The translations under genes were made by a program, and so were the position numbers. Below are positions 37,904-46,516 of a stretch of 64,000 nt of DNA, piece by piece. Origin of the DNA: Litorilituus lipolyticus (GTDB lineage Bacteria; Pseudomonadota; Gammaproteobacteria; Enterobacterales; Alteromonadaceae); NCBI RefSeq assembly GCF_006439335.1, contig NZ_SAWY01000040.1:87000-150999 (forward strand). Reading direction: 5' to 3'. The first letter of the stretch is position 1. Every line of letters starts with the position of its first letter. A model generated the notes under the pieces. The model was given only the letters and a program-made list of their open reading frames with translations, was not told the DNA's origin and ran no database searches.

Positions 37904-39027
37904 TTTTCTTCGAGTAAAGCCGATTGACTTAAAGACATATATAATTGTTGAAGACCTTGATGACTTTCACTTGAGTATCGTACTGGCAAAATTTCCTTTT
38001 TGAGAGAAAACCTTTCAAACTCCTGAATAAAGCAGGTTTTAGTTAACATAACCTGACATTTTTTGGCTACTTGAGTAAATATGAAAGCATTTAAATACCC
38101 TTCTAATTGAACCCTGTTAGGGTGTGCTATCCCTGCTTTTTTCATGTCAGCCATGAATTGATAACATACTTTCCAAGAACAATTTGCAGGTTCAGGCATA
38201 ACTTCTGATACCATGACTCGGCTTTTATGCTTTAACCGGCTGTATAAATCGCTACTAGAGATAAAAGAGAGTGTGGTGTAAAAAGGGGTTACCCCTTGTT
38301 CGTGACCACTATTAATTAACTTAGCTAATGGTTGATATGTGCCAACAAAAATTACTGCATCAACACTTTGCTGTTTTATTGTTGAAAGTACTTTTGAGAT
38401 ATCATCACTGTTTCTTCGGTAGCGACTAGTTACTACTGGGCTTAGTTTATAATCCTTTAAATAGCGTAAAAAAAACTTCTCTGCAGCTAAACCAAACTCA
38501 TCGGCTTGAATAACTAAGGCGATATTTTTATAGCCTTTTTGCTTAATCAAATACTCTAGTTGTAACTTTGCTTCTTGTTGATAACTGGCTCTTAAATTAA
38601 AGATGTTTGACTTTACTGGTGTTCTGAGAAAATCAGCACCAGTAAATGGCATTAAAAATAAAATATTTTTTTGTTTTAGGATAGAAAGAATCGCATGTGA
38701 CGTCGGTGTTCCAACGTAACCAAAAAGTGCAAAGACTTGCTTAGCGATTAACTGGTGAGTATTGGCAATAGTTTTTACCGGCTCATAGCCATCATCTAGG
38801 CTGATCAACTCTACTTTTCTACCATGTATACCACCTTTTTGGTTTATTTTATTAAAGTAGACCATAGAGCCAGCTTTTAACTCATTACCCAGCTGAGAGG
38901 CAGGCCCCGTTAGAGCGTTGGACATGCCTAATTTAATTTTAGTTGAGCTAACTCCTTGTTCAGCAAAACAATATGGAATGAAGAAAAGGATAAATTGAAA
39001 AGGAATGAATAAAACGCTTTTTATCAA
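37900..39027 (-). CDS. Periplasmic binding protein of the Leu/Ile/Val (Peripla_BP_6) type, orphan
   Basis: About 375 residues. Signal peptide 'IKSVLFIPFQFILFFIPYCFA', then a type I periplasmic binding fold: 'KIKLGMSNALTGPASQLGNELKAG', 'NQKGGIHGRKVELISLDDGYEP', 'FALFGYVGTPTSHAIL', 'LMPFTGADFLR'. It resembles LivJ-like ABC substrate-binding proteins, but no permease or ATPase lies nearby, so it may serve a sensor or a distant transporter. The frame is open to an ATG at 39102, but that extension (CIYVYNEVRDSF...) is not signal-like and has no ribosome site; TTG at 39027 follows GGGGAAA. Confidence 0.8.
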   Translation of the reverse strand: MIKSVLFIPFQFILFFIPYCFAEQGVSSTKIKLGMSNALTGPASQLGNELKAGSMVYFNKINQKGGIHGRKVELISLDDGYEPVKTIANTHQLIAKQVFALFGYVGTPTSHAILSILKQKNILFLMPFTGADFLRTPVKSNIFNLRASYQQEAKLQLEYLIKQKGYKNIALVIQADEFGLAAEKFFLRYLKDYKLSPVVTSRYRRNSDDISKVLSTIKQQSVDAVIFVGTYQPLAKLINSGHEQGVTPFYTTLSFISSSDLYSRLKHKSRVMVSEVMPEPANCSWKVCYQFMADMKKAGIAHPNRVQLEGYLNAFIFTQVAKKCQVMLTKTCFIQEFERFSLKKEILPVRYSSESHQGLQQLYMSLSQSALLEEN

Positions 39028-39183
39028 GTGATTTCCCCAACACCTAGCTGATAGTTCTAAGCAAAAACTATCCCTAACTTCATTATAAACATATATGCAC
39101 AATCCATGGGTAAATATTTATTGGCATAACTAAAAAGCTGAAAAATTGAGAAATAGAATTCGAATTAATAATAAAAAGATGAT

Positions 39184-39273
39184 TGACTTTTATGATTACG
39201 AGTGTAATCTTATGTTTATTGATTACGCTTGTAATCGTTTTTGTTGATTACAGCTATTGAATAAATGTATTCT
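39184..39273 (+). promoter_or_regulatory. BlaI-type operators and promoter of the blaI-M56 operon
   Basis: Two 16-bp dyads, GATTACGAGTGTAATC (39194-39209) and GATTACGCTTGTAATC (39221-39236), start 27 bases apart, and a third half site GATTACA lies at 39246. TTGATT (39244) and TATTCT (39268), 18 bases apart, form a plausible promoter, so the half site overlaps the -35. Repeated dyads just before a BlaI gene are what autoregulation looks like. Confidence 0.75.
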
Positions 39274-39315
39274 GATAACAATCAAAACTTGAGAAATCAA
39301 AACTAGGAATGGCAC

Positions 39316-39690
39316 ATGAAAGAGATAAGTAAAGCTGAGTTTGAAGTATTAAGCGCGCTTTGGGAAAAGTATCCGGCTTCAGCAAATGATCTTATCAGTA
39401 CATTAAATGTAGTAAAACCTTGGCATGATAAAACGGTTAAAACATTACTCAATCGACTTGTTAAAAAGGAAGCTGTAGGTTTTCAAAAGGAACAGAGGAA
39501 GTATCTGTATTTTCCACTGATAGAAAAAGAAGCTTATACCCAATATGAAAGTAAAAGTTTAATAGAAAGGTTATTTAGCGGACGCGTTTCTCCTCTTATA
39601 GCGGGTTTTGCTAAAAACCAAGAGCTAAAAAAAGAAGATATCTCTCAGTTAAAGGAAATAATTTCGCAATGGGAGAAAGAGAATGATTGA
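39316..39690 (+). CDS. BlaI/MecI family transcriptional repressor
   Basis: A 124-residue winged-helix protein: 'ISKAEFEVLSALWEKYPASANDLISTL', 'WHDKTVKTLLNRLVKKEAVGF', 'RKYLYFPLI'. Family members bind DNA as dimers and are released when a partner M56 protease senses a beta-lactam or other wall stress and triggers their cleavage. It overlaps the M56 gene by eight bases. AGGAATGG precedes the ATG. Likely binds the GATTAC dyads upstream. Confidence 0.92.
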   Translation: MKEISKAEFEVLSALWEKYPASANDLISTLNVVKPWHDKTVKTLLNRLVKKEAVGFQKEQRKYLYFPLIEKEAYTQYESKSLIERLFSGRVSPLIAGFAKNQELKKEDISQLKEIISQWEKEND

Positions 39691-40927
39691 TTTTCTTGCC
39701 GCACAAATATATCCATTGACTGTACTATTGTCACTCGCTCTATGTAGTCATAATCAGTTGTTGAAAAGGCTTGGTGCAAAAGGCACTTATGCACTTTGGG
39801 CGATCATTCCGTTAGCCTTGTTGCTGTTTAATATTCCAGTTGATGTGTTTAGCGTATCAAACGCTGCTCAAAGTGAGTTTAGCCAATACCTAACTATTCC
39901 AAAATTAGCATTAGAGCAGGTTGAACATATTGATTGGTTGAGTTTAGTCTGGATAGTTGTTAGTGCTTTCTTAATCATAACTGCCTTTATCAGTCATTTT
40001 AAATTTAATAAAAACTTACAGTTAAGCAAAGTGAGAAGTCAGCTTTTTCGAATCACTTTGCCTAAAGGTTTAACCATATATCGAAGTAGCCATGTGCACA
40101 GCCCTATGCTTGTTGGCTTATTTGAGCAAAAGTTGGTTATTCCAGAAGACTTTGAAGATATTTACTCTACAGAACAACAGCAATTAATTTTGCAACATGA
40201 AATTTGTCATTTTGATCGCAATGACATTTATTGGAACTTATTAGCGTTTAGTTTTATTACGCTGTTTTGGTTCCATCCCTTGGTTTGGCTGAGCTATTTT
40301 CGCTTTCGTCGAGATCAAGAGCTTTCCTGTGATCAAACTGTTTTAGCGCGCAAACAAACAGAGAGCAGGATTACTTATAGCAAGGCATTACTAGTAGCGG
40401 CAGAGGCCACGCCACCATTAAGTTTTGCTCAGCTATCATTTTATGAATATGGAGATAAGAAAATTATGTTTGAACGCTTAAAGCACATAAAGCATGCAAC
40501 TAAAAGTAGTAGTGTCACTTTAGCTGTTGTTTCAGCATTATCAATATCGTTGTTATCAGCAGCGAGTTTTGCAGGCAACTTAGGTGGTGGTGAATCTGGC
40601 TATCATGGTAATAAAGAATTGGGAGTTTACCCTAAGGTGAGAATAGAGCCTAAATATCCAAAGCAAGCGGCTCAAGAAGGTATTGAAGGTGCAGTGGTAT
40701 TAAAGTTTGATATCAATGCTGATGGCGATGTTAAAAATGTGAGTGTAGTTAAAGCTCTTCCAAAAGGTGTGTTTGATAAAGTAGCTAAAATTGCTTTACG
40801 CCAATGGAAGTATGAGTCAAGCGATGCTTACCATAAAGATCAGCTTGTACAGCTTGATTTTAGAATGGGACCAAACTCAACGTTAGATACTTCTGAAATG
40901 CTGGAAAGAATTAAAGTCACTCATTAA
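39683..40927 (+). CDS. BlaR1-like M56 peptidase with C-terminal TonB domain
   Basis: A 414-residue membrane protein. Helices at about 7-22, 34-50, 88-104 and 186-203 surround a cytoplasmic zinc protease with HEICH at 172-176 and third ligand Glu213 (DQELSCDQ). A further helix (about 276-298, VTLAVVSALSISLLSAASFAG) leads to a periplasmic TonB C-terminal domain (about 318-405; PKYPKQAAQEGIEGAVVLKFDI). BlaR1 proper has a penicillin-binding domain at this place; here a TonB domain replaces it, so the signal sensed is different or unknown. Operon partner of the BlaI gene. Confidence 0.9.
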   Translation: MIDFLAAQIYPLTVLLSLALCSHNQLLKRLGAKGTYALWAIIPLALLLFNIPVDVFSVSNAAQSEFSQYLTIPKLALEQVEHIDWLSLVWIVVSAFLIITAFISHFKFNKNLQLSKVRSQLFRITLPKGLTIYRSSHVHSPMLVGLFEQKLVIPEDFEDIYSTEQQQLILQHEICHFDRNDIYWNLLAFSFITLFWFHPLVWLSYFRFRRDQELSCDQTVLARKQTESRITYSKALLVAAEATPPLSFAQLSFYEYGDKKIMFERLKHIKHATKSSSVTLAVVSALSISLLSAASFAGNLGGGESGYHGNKELGVYPKVRIEPKYPKQAAQEGIEGAVVLKFDINADGDVKNVSVVKALPKGVFDKVAKIALRQWKYESSDAYHKDQLVQLDFRMGPNSTLDTSEMLERIKVTH

Positions 40928-40976
40928 AAATAATTTTCGCATCAATAGAAATACTATTAGTCAACTAATAATTATA

Positions 40977-41001
40977 AAGGCTACTTCGGTAGCCTTTTTG
41001 T
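40977..41001 (+). terminator. Terminator of the blaI-M56 operon
   Basis: AAGGCTAC (40977-40984), UUCG tetraloop, GTAGCCTT (40989-40996), then Ts. Confidence 0.92.
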
Positions 41002-41141
41002 TTTTATATTTTTGCTAGGATATTAGTAGAAATTCTTAAAGTTCCTCTTTGGTAAAACAAAGGATAATTCTGCTTTTTGTCACGCTTTGTATTATAATCC
41101 GCAACCTTAATTTAGTGGTTTGTGAAGTTCTTGGGGGTATT

Positions 41142-42515
41142 ATGAGTGTTGATGCAATTGGTTTATCGGCTGATTTATTGAAAGCGGTTAAAGCGTGCGG
41201 TTATAAAAACTTAACTCCAATACAGCAAAAGGCGATCCCATTAATTCGTAAAGGGCATGATTTATTGGCGAGTGCTCAAACTGGCACAGGAAAAACTGCC
41301 GCATTTTCCTTACCCATTATCGATAGTATTGTTAGTGAAAAATCAAAATCGACTAAAAGTACTCATTTATCAACAAATCTTGATGTAACGGACAATATAG
41401 AAAAGCGTACAGAACATAATATTCGAGCGCTTATATTAACTCCTACACGCGAATTAGCGATTCAAGTGGCTGACAACATCAAGACTTACAGTGAGTTTAT
41501 GCCGATAAAATGTACTGCCATATATGGTGGCGGAAAAATGACTTCGCAAAGTAATACGTTGAAACAGGGCGTTGATATCTTAGTCGCTACCCCAGGTCGC
41601 TTGATAGAGCACTTATCACTAAGAAATGTAAATCTCGCTCAAGTTAAGTACTTAGTCTTAGATGAAGCCGATCGAATGTTAGATATGGGCTTTTTATCAG
41701 ACATTGAAAAGCTCATGGTGTCTATTAAACATAAACACCAAACGTTAATGTTTTCAGCAACTTTCTCTGAAAAGGTCAAATCACTTGCTAATCAATTATT
41801 AATTACACCTAAAACGGTGAGTGTTGCTAAACAAAATAGTACTTCAGGCAAAGTAAAGCAGGCAGTGTACTGGGTAAGTGAAGCAAGAAAACGCGAGTTA
41901 TTGTCTGAATTGATTGGGGTAAATAATTGGCAGCAAGTTTTAGTGTTTGCTGGTACAAAGGAAAGTGCCAATATATTAGCAAAAGAGTTAAAGCTTGATG
42001 GTATTAAAGTCGCTTTATGCCATGGAGATAAAGCACAGGGTGCGAGAAATAAAGCGTTGGAGCAATTTACTGAAGGTAGTGTAAGAGTGCTTGTTGCTAC
42101 TGATGTTGCTGCTCGTGGTTTAGATATTGATAGCCTTTCTTATGTTGTTAATTTTCATTTGCCGTTTTTAGCTGAGGATTATGTCCATCGTGTAGGAAGG
42201 ACAGGAAGAGCAGGAAAGTCTGGTACCGCGATTTCTTTAGTGAGCCCTAAAGATGAAAAGTTCTTAGAAAATATTGAAGAGCTACTTAAACGAAAATTTG
42301 AGCGTATTATTGTCCCAGGCTATGAATTTAATCGTAACGAAGCGCTTGAATACCAAGAAAAAACGTTAAAACGAGAAAGCAAAAACAGGTATCGAGCTAC
42401 GCAAGAGAAAAATCAAGCTATTGCAAAGAAAGGGATGAAGAAAAAAGCGAGTCAAAAAAATAAAGTAGCCCGTAGTAGCAGTAAATATAATAGTAAAATC
42501 AAAAAGAAAAGATAG
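41142..42515 (+). CDS. DEAD-box RNA helicase (RhlE-like)
   Basis: A 457-residue ATP-dependent RNA helicase with all motifs: Q motif (NLTPIQQKAIPLI), motif I AQTGTGKT, PTRELA, TPGRL, DEAD, SAT, and HRVGRTGRAG. The C-terminus (from about residue 405) is a Lys-rich tail (KKGMKKKASQKNKVARSS) as in RhlE-type and cold-adapted helicases. The frame is open to 41049, but the ATG at 41142 has GGGGG nine bases upstream and starts at the usual family N-terminus. Which of the RhlE/SrmB-type paralogues it is cannot be settled. Confidence 0.93.
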   Translation: MSVDAIGLSADLLKAVKACGYKNLTPIQQKAIPLIRKGHDLLASAQTGTGKTAAFSLPIIDSIVSEKSKSTKSTHLSTNLDVTDNIEKRTEHNIRALILTPTRELAIQVADNIKTYSEFMPIKCTAIYGGGKMTSQSNTLKQGVDILVATPGRLIEHLSLRNVNLAQVKYLVLDEADRMLDMGFLSDIEKLMVSIKHKHQTLMFSATFSEKVKSLANQLLITPKTVSVAKQNSTSGKVKQAVYWVSEARKRELLSELIGVNNWQQVLVFAGTKESANILAKELKLDGIKVALCHGDKAQGARNKALEQFTEGSVRVLVATDVAARGLDIDSLSYVVNFHLPFLAEDYVHRVGRTGRAGKSGTAISLVSPKDEKFLENIEELLKRKFERIIVPGYEFNRNEALEYQEKTLKRESKNRYRATQEKNQAIAKKGMKKKASQKNKVARSSSKYNSKIKKKR

Positions 42516-42538
42516 CACCACTTTCGTGCTTATTTGCG

Positions 42539-43270
42539 ATGAAAACAATAAACGATGCCACCATTTTTCCGTGCGAAACGCCTTTTGAAAATAGACATCA
42601 ATGTTGGTTTTGTGGAGAGCCATATTCCAATCATTTTGTCTTTCCACCATTAAAAAATGCAAGTGAATTTGATGAAGGAGTGCATTTAGTATTTAATTGC
42701 TCACATGCAAGACTGTCTGTGCCAAGTTGCACTGAGTGCTATCGAGTGGCATTTAAGTGCCAAGTAGATAATATTTGGCAAGTTAACTTACAAGTTAAGC
42801 AGTTTTTATTAAAACAATATCGAAAAGATCTTGCTATCGGCATTAACTGGACACCACAATTATTGGCTGAAAGTCAATTTGAAGGGGGCAATTTTGCTGG
42901 TTTTCAGCAAAGTGCTTGGTTTATGTATGAAGTTGCTAAAACCAGAGTGAGTTTTCAAGGTTGGCCATTAGTGGTAAATGGTATTGTTATTGAGCCAATT
43001 CACTCTGTTGAACAGTTTATGTTTGATGGAGTGCTTTACCCAAGCGTCGAAGAAGCGATAACTCATTATGCAAAGGTATTCTTTTTAGAAAAGGCTTTTT
43101 TTAAGGCTGTTTTTCACCATTTAAGCCACCGCATTAATCATAAGTTCGAAGAAAACAACCAACAAGTACAGCAACAGTTTTCTCATGCAGTGAGATTTTG
43201 TCGGTTACTTGTTGGCAGTACTCCAGACGAGCGTAAAAGCGCATTCGCAGCGTTTATTGCTGAGCATTAG
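42539..43270 (+). CDS. Conserved protein with two CxxC pairs, unknown function
   Basis: A 243-residue soluble protein. 'CWFCGEPYSNHF' at 22-33 and 'CSHARLSVPSCTECYRV' at about 54-70 give two CxxC knuckles and possible zinc ligands, as in a small zinc ribbon/HNH-like treble clef; no HNH catalytic pattern is clear. The rest is mixed helix and strand (SAWFMYEVAKTRVSFQGWPLVVNG). No family recognised. It starts 24 bases after the helicase stop and may be cotranscribed. Confidence 0.65.
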   Translation: MKTINDATIFPCETPFENRHQCWFCGEPYSNHFVFPPLKNASEFDEGVHLVFNCSHARLSVPSCTECYRVAFKCQVDNIWQVNLQVKQFLLKQYRKDLAIGINWTPQLLAESQFEGGNFAGFQQSAWFMYEVAKTRVSFQGWPLVVNGIVIEPIHSVEQFMFDGVLYPSVEEAITHYAKVFFLEKAFFKAVFHHLSHRINHKFEENNQQVQQQFSHAVRFCRLLVGSTPDERKSAFAAFIAEH

Positions 43271-43275
43271 TGGAG

Positions 43276-44211
43276 TTATACCACTGAGAGCCTGTGTGAC
43301 ATGTTCATTTTCTTTCTATATAAGGCTTGATCTGCTCGTTCAAAAAAACTGTGCTCATCATCAGCTCTATTAATAAATGTGCTCCCTAAACTACAGCCCA
43401 GTTTATATTTAGCGAGTAATACATTTTCAGGCAAAGCTTGTAAAACTCTTTGCTCAATAATAGCTAATGCATCTTCATTTGCATTTTCAACTATTATGGC
43501 AAATTCATCACCACCAAACCGGAATAAGCTATCAGAGTCACGTATACAAGTCCTTAAGATATTGGCAAACTCTATTAATACTTTATCGCCAGTGGGATGA
43601 CCGTAATTATCATTAATCGCTTTAAATTTGTTTAAATCACCCAGTACTAATCCCACTAAACTATGATGTCTATTGGCATTATGCATAGCTCGTTTTAATT
43701 GTTCGTCAAAATACCGCCTGTTACCTAAACCCGTTAGTGCATCTTGCATGGCTAGTTGCATTGCTTGGTGATAGGCGACAGCATTTTTCAATGGATGTAA
43801 CAAACATTGATGTAATTGTTCAAGGATTTTAAAATTAGCAATGCTGATTGGTGCGTTTATACTGTAGGTAAGTGTACCTATATAATCATTGTTGATTTTT
43901 AATTGAAACTGACGCTCTTTTTTGGCTTTTCTACTACCCCTTAAGGTTTTACTTACTGAAGGACATTTGAAATATAAGCCAGAAAAATCAAGGTATCGAG
44001 CGACTTCTCTTGCGAAAATAGTTAACAGTTCATCTAAATCAAGGGTCGTTTGCAGTTGCTCAATAATTAATAATGTATTTCGTTTGGTTAACTTTTTACT
44101 GTCAATAAAGTTTTGAGCGGCAAGAGCATCAGCAGTCAAGGTATCTGCTGATAAAGTGCTAAAAGTATTGAATGGTGAAAATCTATTATCAAGTACATTT
44201 AATGTTTGCAT
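43276..44211 (-). CDS. Diguanylate cyclase (GGDEF domain)
   Basis: A 311-residue cytoplasmic protein. The N-terminal part (about 40-145) looks like a degenerate GAF domain ('LTIFAREVARYLDFSGLYF'). The GGDEF domain spans about 152-310 with 'DALTGLGNRRYFD', 'GDLNKFKAINDNYGHPTGDKVL' and an intact GGDEF at 233-237. An RxxD inhibitory site (RDSD, 224-227) lies five residues before it, so product inhibition by c-di-GMP is likely. No membrane segment. Convergent with the gene at 42539. A c-di-GMP riboswitch lies 4 kb away. Confidence 0.93.
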   Translation of the reverse strand: MQTLNVLDNRFSPFNTFSTLSADTLTADALAAQNFIDSKKLTKRNTLLIIEQLQTTLDLDELLTIFAREVARYLDFSGLYFKCPSVSKTLRGSRKAKKERQFQLKINNDYIGTLTYSINAPISIANFKILEQLHQCLLHPLKNAVAYHQAMQLAMQDALTGLGNRRYFDEQLKRAMHNANRHHSLVGLVLGDLNKFKAINDNYGHPTGDKVLIEFANILRTCIRDSDSLFRFGGDEFAIIVENANEDALAIIEQRVLQALPENVLLAKYKLGCSLGSTFINRADDEHSFFERADQALYRKKMNMSHRLSVV

Positions 44212-44528
44212 GTTATAACCTCACTTGCATCGCTTACAGCTTATTCGCTAGTTAAAAAGCAAAATGTGTGCCACCAGGGGGGATGAAGGTGTTTGACTGG
44301 TATGTTATAAAATAAATATTGAATGTTTTCTTTTAACTGATTGATTAATCGTTTTATTATTGTCAATATTATTCAAAGCGTGGTGAAGCTGCAAATTGTC
44401 ATTTTATTGACTGTAGGTGGCAATTTCTCAAAACCACTAGGATATGGATTTACTTTAGCGGCAAAGTGGCAATGCATTGCCGCTTATCGCTTATTTTTCT
44501 TTTCATTATGAACCTTTAAGGATGTTTT
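44212..44528. promoter_or_regulatory. Divergent promoter region between the diguanylate cyclase and antiporter genes
   Basis: About 315 bases. AAGGA lies near 44517 before the GTG start of the antiporter. I looked for a riboswitch and saw none; a G-rich run (CCAGGGGGGATG) near 44274 has no obvious role. Confidence 0.4.
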
Positions 44529-46496
44529 GTGACCGGACATATTGAAATTCTTGCTATTTTGACTAGTGCCGTAATTGTCGTTTGGTTATTTCGCCGATTA
44601 AAGTTACCCGCAATTTTAGCTTACCTTGTCGCAGGTATGTTAGTTGGTCAGCACGGTTTAGATATTGCTCAAGAACAAGTTGATTATGATCACTTCGCTG
44701 AGTTAGGTATTGTCTTTTTACTGTTCACTTTAGGGTTGGAGTTTTCTTTGCCTAGGCTTGTTGCCATGCGGCACTTGGTGCTATCAGTGGGCAGTATGCA
44801 AGTAGGTATATCACTTCTCATCTTTTTAATTGCTTCAATGTTTTTTGGCTTAAGTTTTAGCGCGGCTTTTGTTGTCGGTAGTATTTTAGCATTATCTTCA
44901 ACTGCTATTGTTATTAGACAACTAAGTGAAACGGGAGCGATGAACCGAAAATCGGGTCAATTATCAGTGGCCGTTCTGTTATTTCAAGATGTAGCTGTTG
45001 TACCTTTGCTTATTATCATTCCTATGCTTGCACAAGATAGCGACAGTTCTATGCTACTGGCGCTGATGCTGGCAATGGTTAAAGGGGTGGTTGTTGTTGT
45101 ATTACTTATGCTAATTGGTAAGTGGTTATTACCGAGAGTGTTTAATGTCATAGCTCAGGTAAGAACAGATGAACTGTTCGTTTTAACCACTTTGCTCGTC
45201 ACTCTACTAGCCTCAGCTTTCACACAATGGTTTGGACTATCAATGGCTTTAGGTGCGTTTCTTGCGGGTATGATGCTTGGCGAGAGCGAATACAAGTATC
45301 AATTAGAAGCCGATATTAGGCCATATCGAGATATTTTATTAGGTCTATTTTTTATTACCGTCGGTATGAAACTAGATGTCAGTTTATTATTGTCATCGCC
45401 ATTTTCTTTGATTGCATTAATGATTAGCTTCATGACTGTAAAGGTGATTATTGTAAAAATGCTAGCCGTTAAAGCAGGTGAGTCAACTAAGGATGCTTGG
45501 GCATCTGGGCTAATGCTTGCCCAAATGGGCGAATTTGGTTTTGTGTTGATTGCTTTAGCTAACAATAGTCAATTAATCCCAGTAGATGTCACCTCTATGC
45601 TGTTAGGTGCGGGTGTGCTCAGTATGGCAATTACGCCATATATGATTGACCATGCTAGGTCTTGGTCTTTGTTTTTAAGCCAAGAAAAAGTATCTGATGA
45701 GCATGATTTAGAATCATTACCTGACAATAAAACACTGAACAATCATGTAATAATTTGTGGCTTCGGTCGAATTGGGCAAACGGTAAGTCGCTTTCTAAAA
45801 CAAGAAGGCATTGATTTTGTCGCAATTGATATCGATCCATTACGAACACGCAAGGCCCGAGATGCAGGGGAAAATGTATTGTTCGGTTCATCGCGAAAAA
45901 CAGAAATACTTAATGCAGCATACTTGGCTGAAGCTAAATTAGTGGTAATCGCTTTTGGTGAAGATAAACAATCTGTAGAAGTTATTCAAAAAGTACGTTC
46001 AATGTCAGAGTCTGTACCTATTTTAGTGAGAACCCGTAATGATGACCAACTGAGTGTATTACAAAGCGCCGGAGCAAATGAAGTGGTTCCAGAGAGCCTT
46101 GAAGGGAGTTTAATGCTCGTTTCTCAAGTCCTTTCGTTATCAGGTGTGCCATTCTCTCGTATTATGAGGCGTGTACAAAAAGAGCGTAAGAATCATTACA
46201 ATCATTTACATGGCTTCTTTCAAGGTGAGCACACTGATATGAGTTCTTCTGGTATTGATAAAATTGAATTTGCTCATGCTATCATTTTGACTGATGACTC
46301 TTTTGCATGCGGGAAAACACTGCAATCGTTAGATTTAGAAAGTCGACGAGTTTTTATCATCTCACTGAGAAGAAATGATACAGAATATGAGTCGCCTGAT
46401 TTAACAATGGAGCTGTTACCTCAAGATACCTTGATTCTTAGAGGTAAACCTAGAAGAGTTGAACGAGCTGAGCGATATTTACAAGAAGGGCATTAA
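44529..46496 (+). CDS. CPA2 family cation:proton antiporter (Kef/YbaL-like) with TrkA domains
   Basis: A 655-residue integral membrane protein. Twelve or thirteen helices (1 to about 385) form a Na_H_Exchanger domain; 'VLLFQDVAVVPLLIIIP' and 'LSSTAIVIRQLSE' match the ion-binding region of CPA2 carriers such as KefB/KefC. A TrkA_N (RCK) domain at about 405-525 starts with 'HVIICGFGRIGQTVSRFL' and binds nucleotide; a TrkA_C domain follows (about 570-650). Likely exchanges K+ or Na+ for H+. The start is GTG with AAGGA upstream. Whether it is glutathione-gated is not clear. Confidence 0.9.
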   Translation: MTGHIEILAILTSAVIVVWLFRRLKLPAILAYLVAGMLVGQHGLDIAQEQVDYDHFAELGIVFLLFTLGLEFSLPRLVAMRHLVLSVGSMQVGISLLIFLIASMFFGLSFSAAFVVGSILALSSTAIVIRQLSETGAMNRKSGQLSVAVLLFQDVAVVPLLIIIPMLAQDSDSSMLLALMLAMVKGVVVVVLLMLIGKWLLPRVFNVIAQVRTDELFVLTTLLVTLLASAFTQWFGLSMALGAFLAGMMLGESEYKYQLEADIRPYRDILLGLFFITVGMKLDVSLLLSSPFSLIALMISFMTVKVIIVKMLAVKAGESTKDAWASGLMLAQMGEFGFVLIALANNSQLIPVDVTSMLLGAGVLSMAITPYMIDHARSWSLFLSQEKVSDEHDLESLPDNKTLNNHVIICGFGRIGQTVSRFLKQEGIDFVAIDIDPLRTRKARDAGENVLFGSSRKTEILNAAYLAEAKLVVIAFGEDKQSVEVIQKVRSMSESVPILVRTRNDDQLSVLQSAGANEVVPESLEGSLMLVSQVLSLSGVPFSRIMRRVQKERKNHYNHLHGFFQGEHTDMSSSGIDKIEFAHAIILTDDSFACGKTLQSLDLESRRVFIISLRRNDTEYESPDLTMELLPQDTLILRGKPRRVERAERYLQEGH

Positions 46497-46516
46497 CCCA
46501 GTAAATGCGAACATTT

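Noticed and set aside
41049..41141. Longer start of the DEAD-box helicase
   Set aside because: The extra 31 residues are hydrophobic and unlike the family; the ATG at 41142 has a strong ribosome site.
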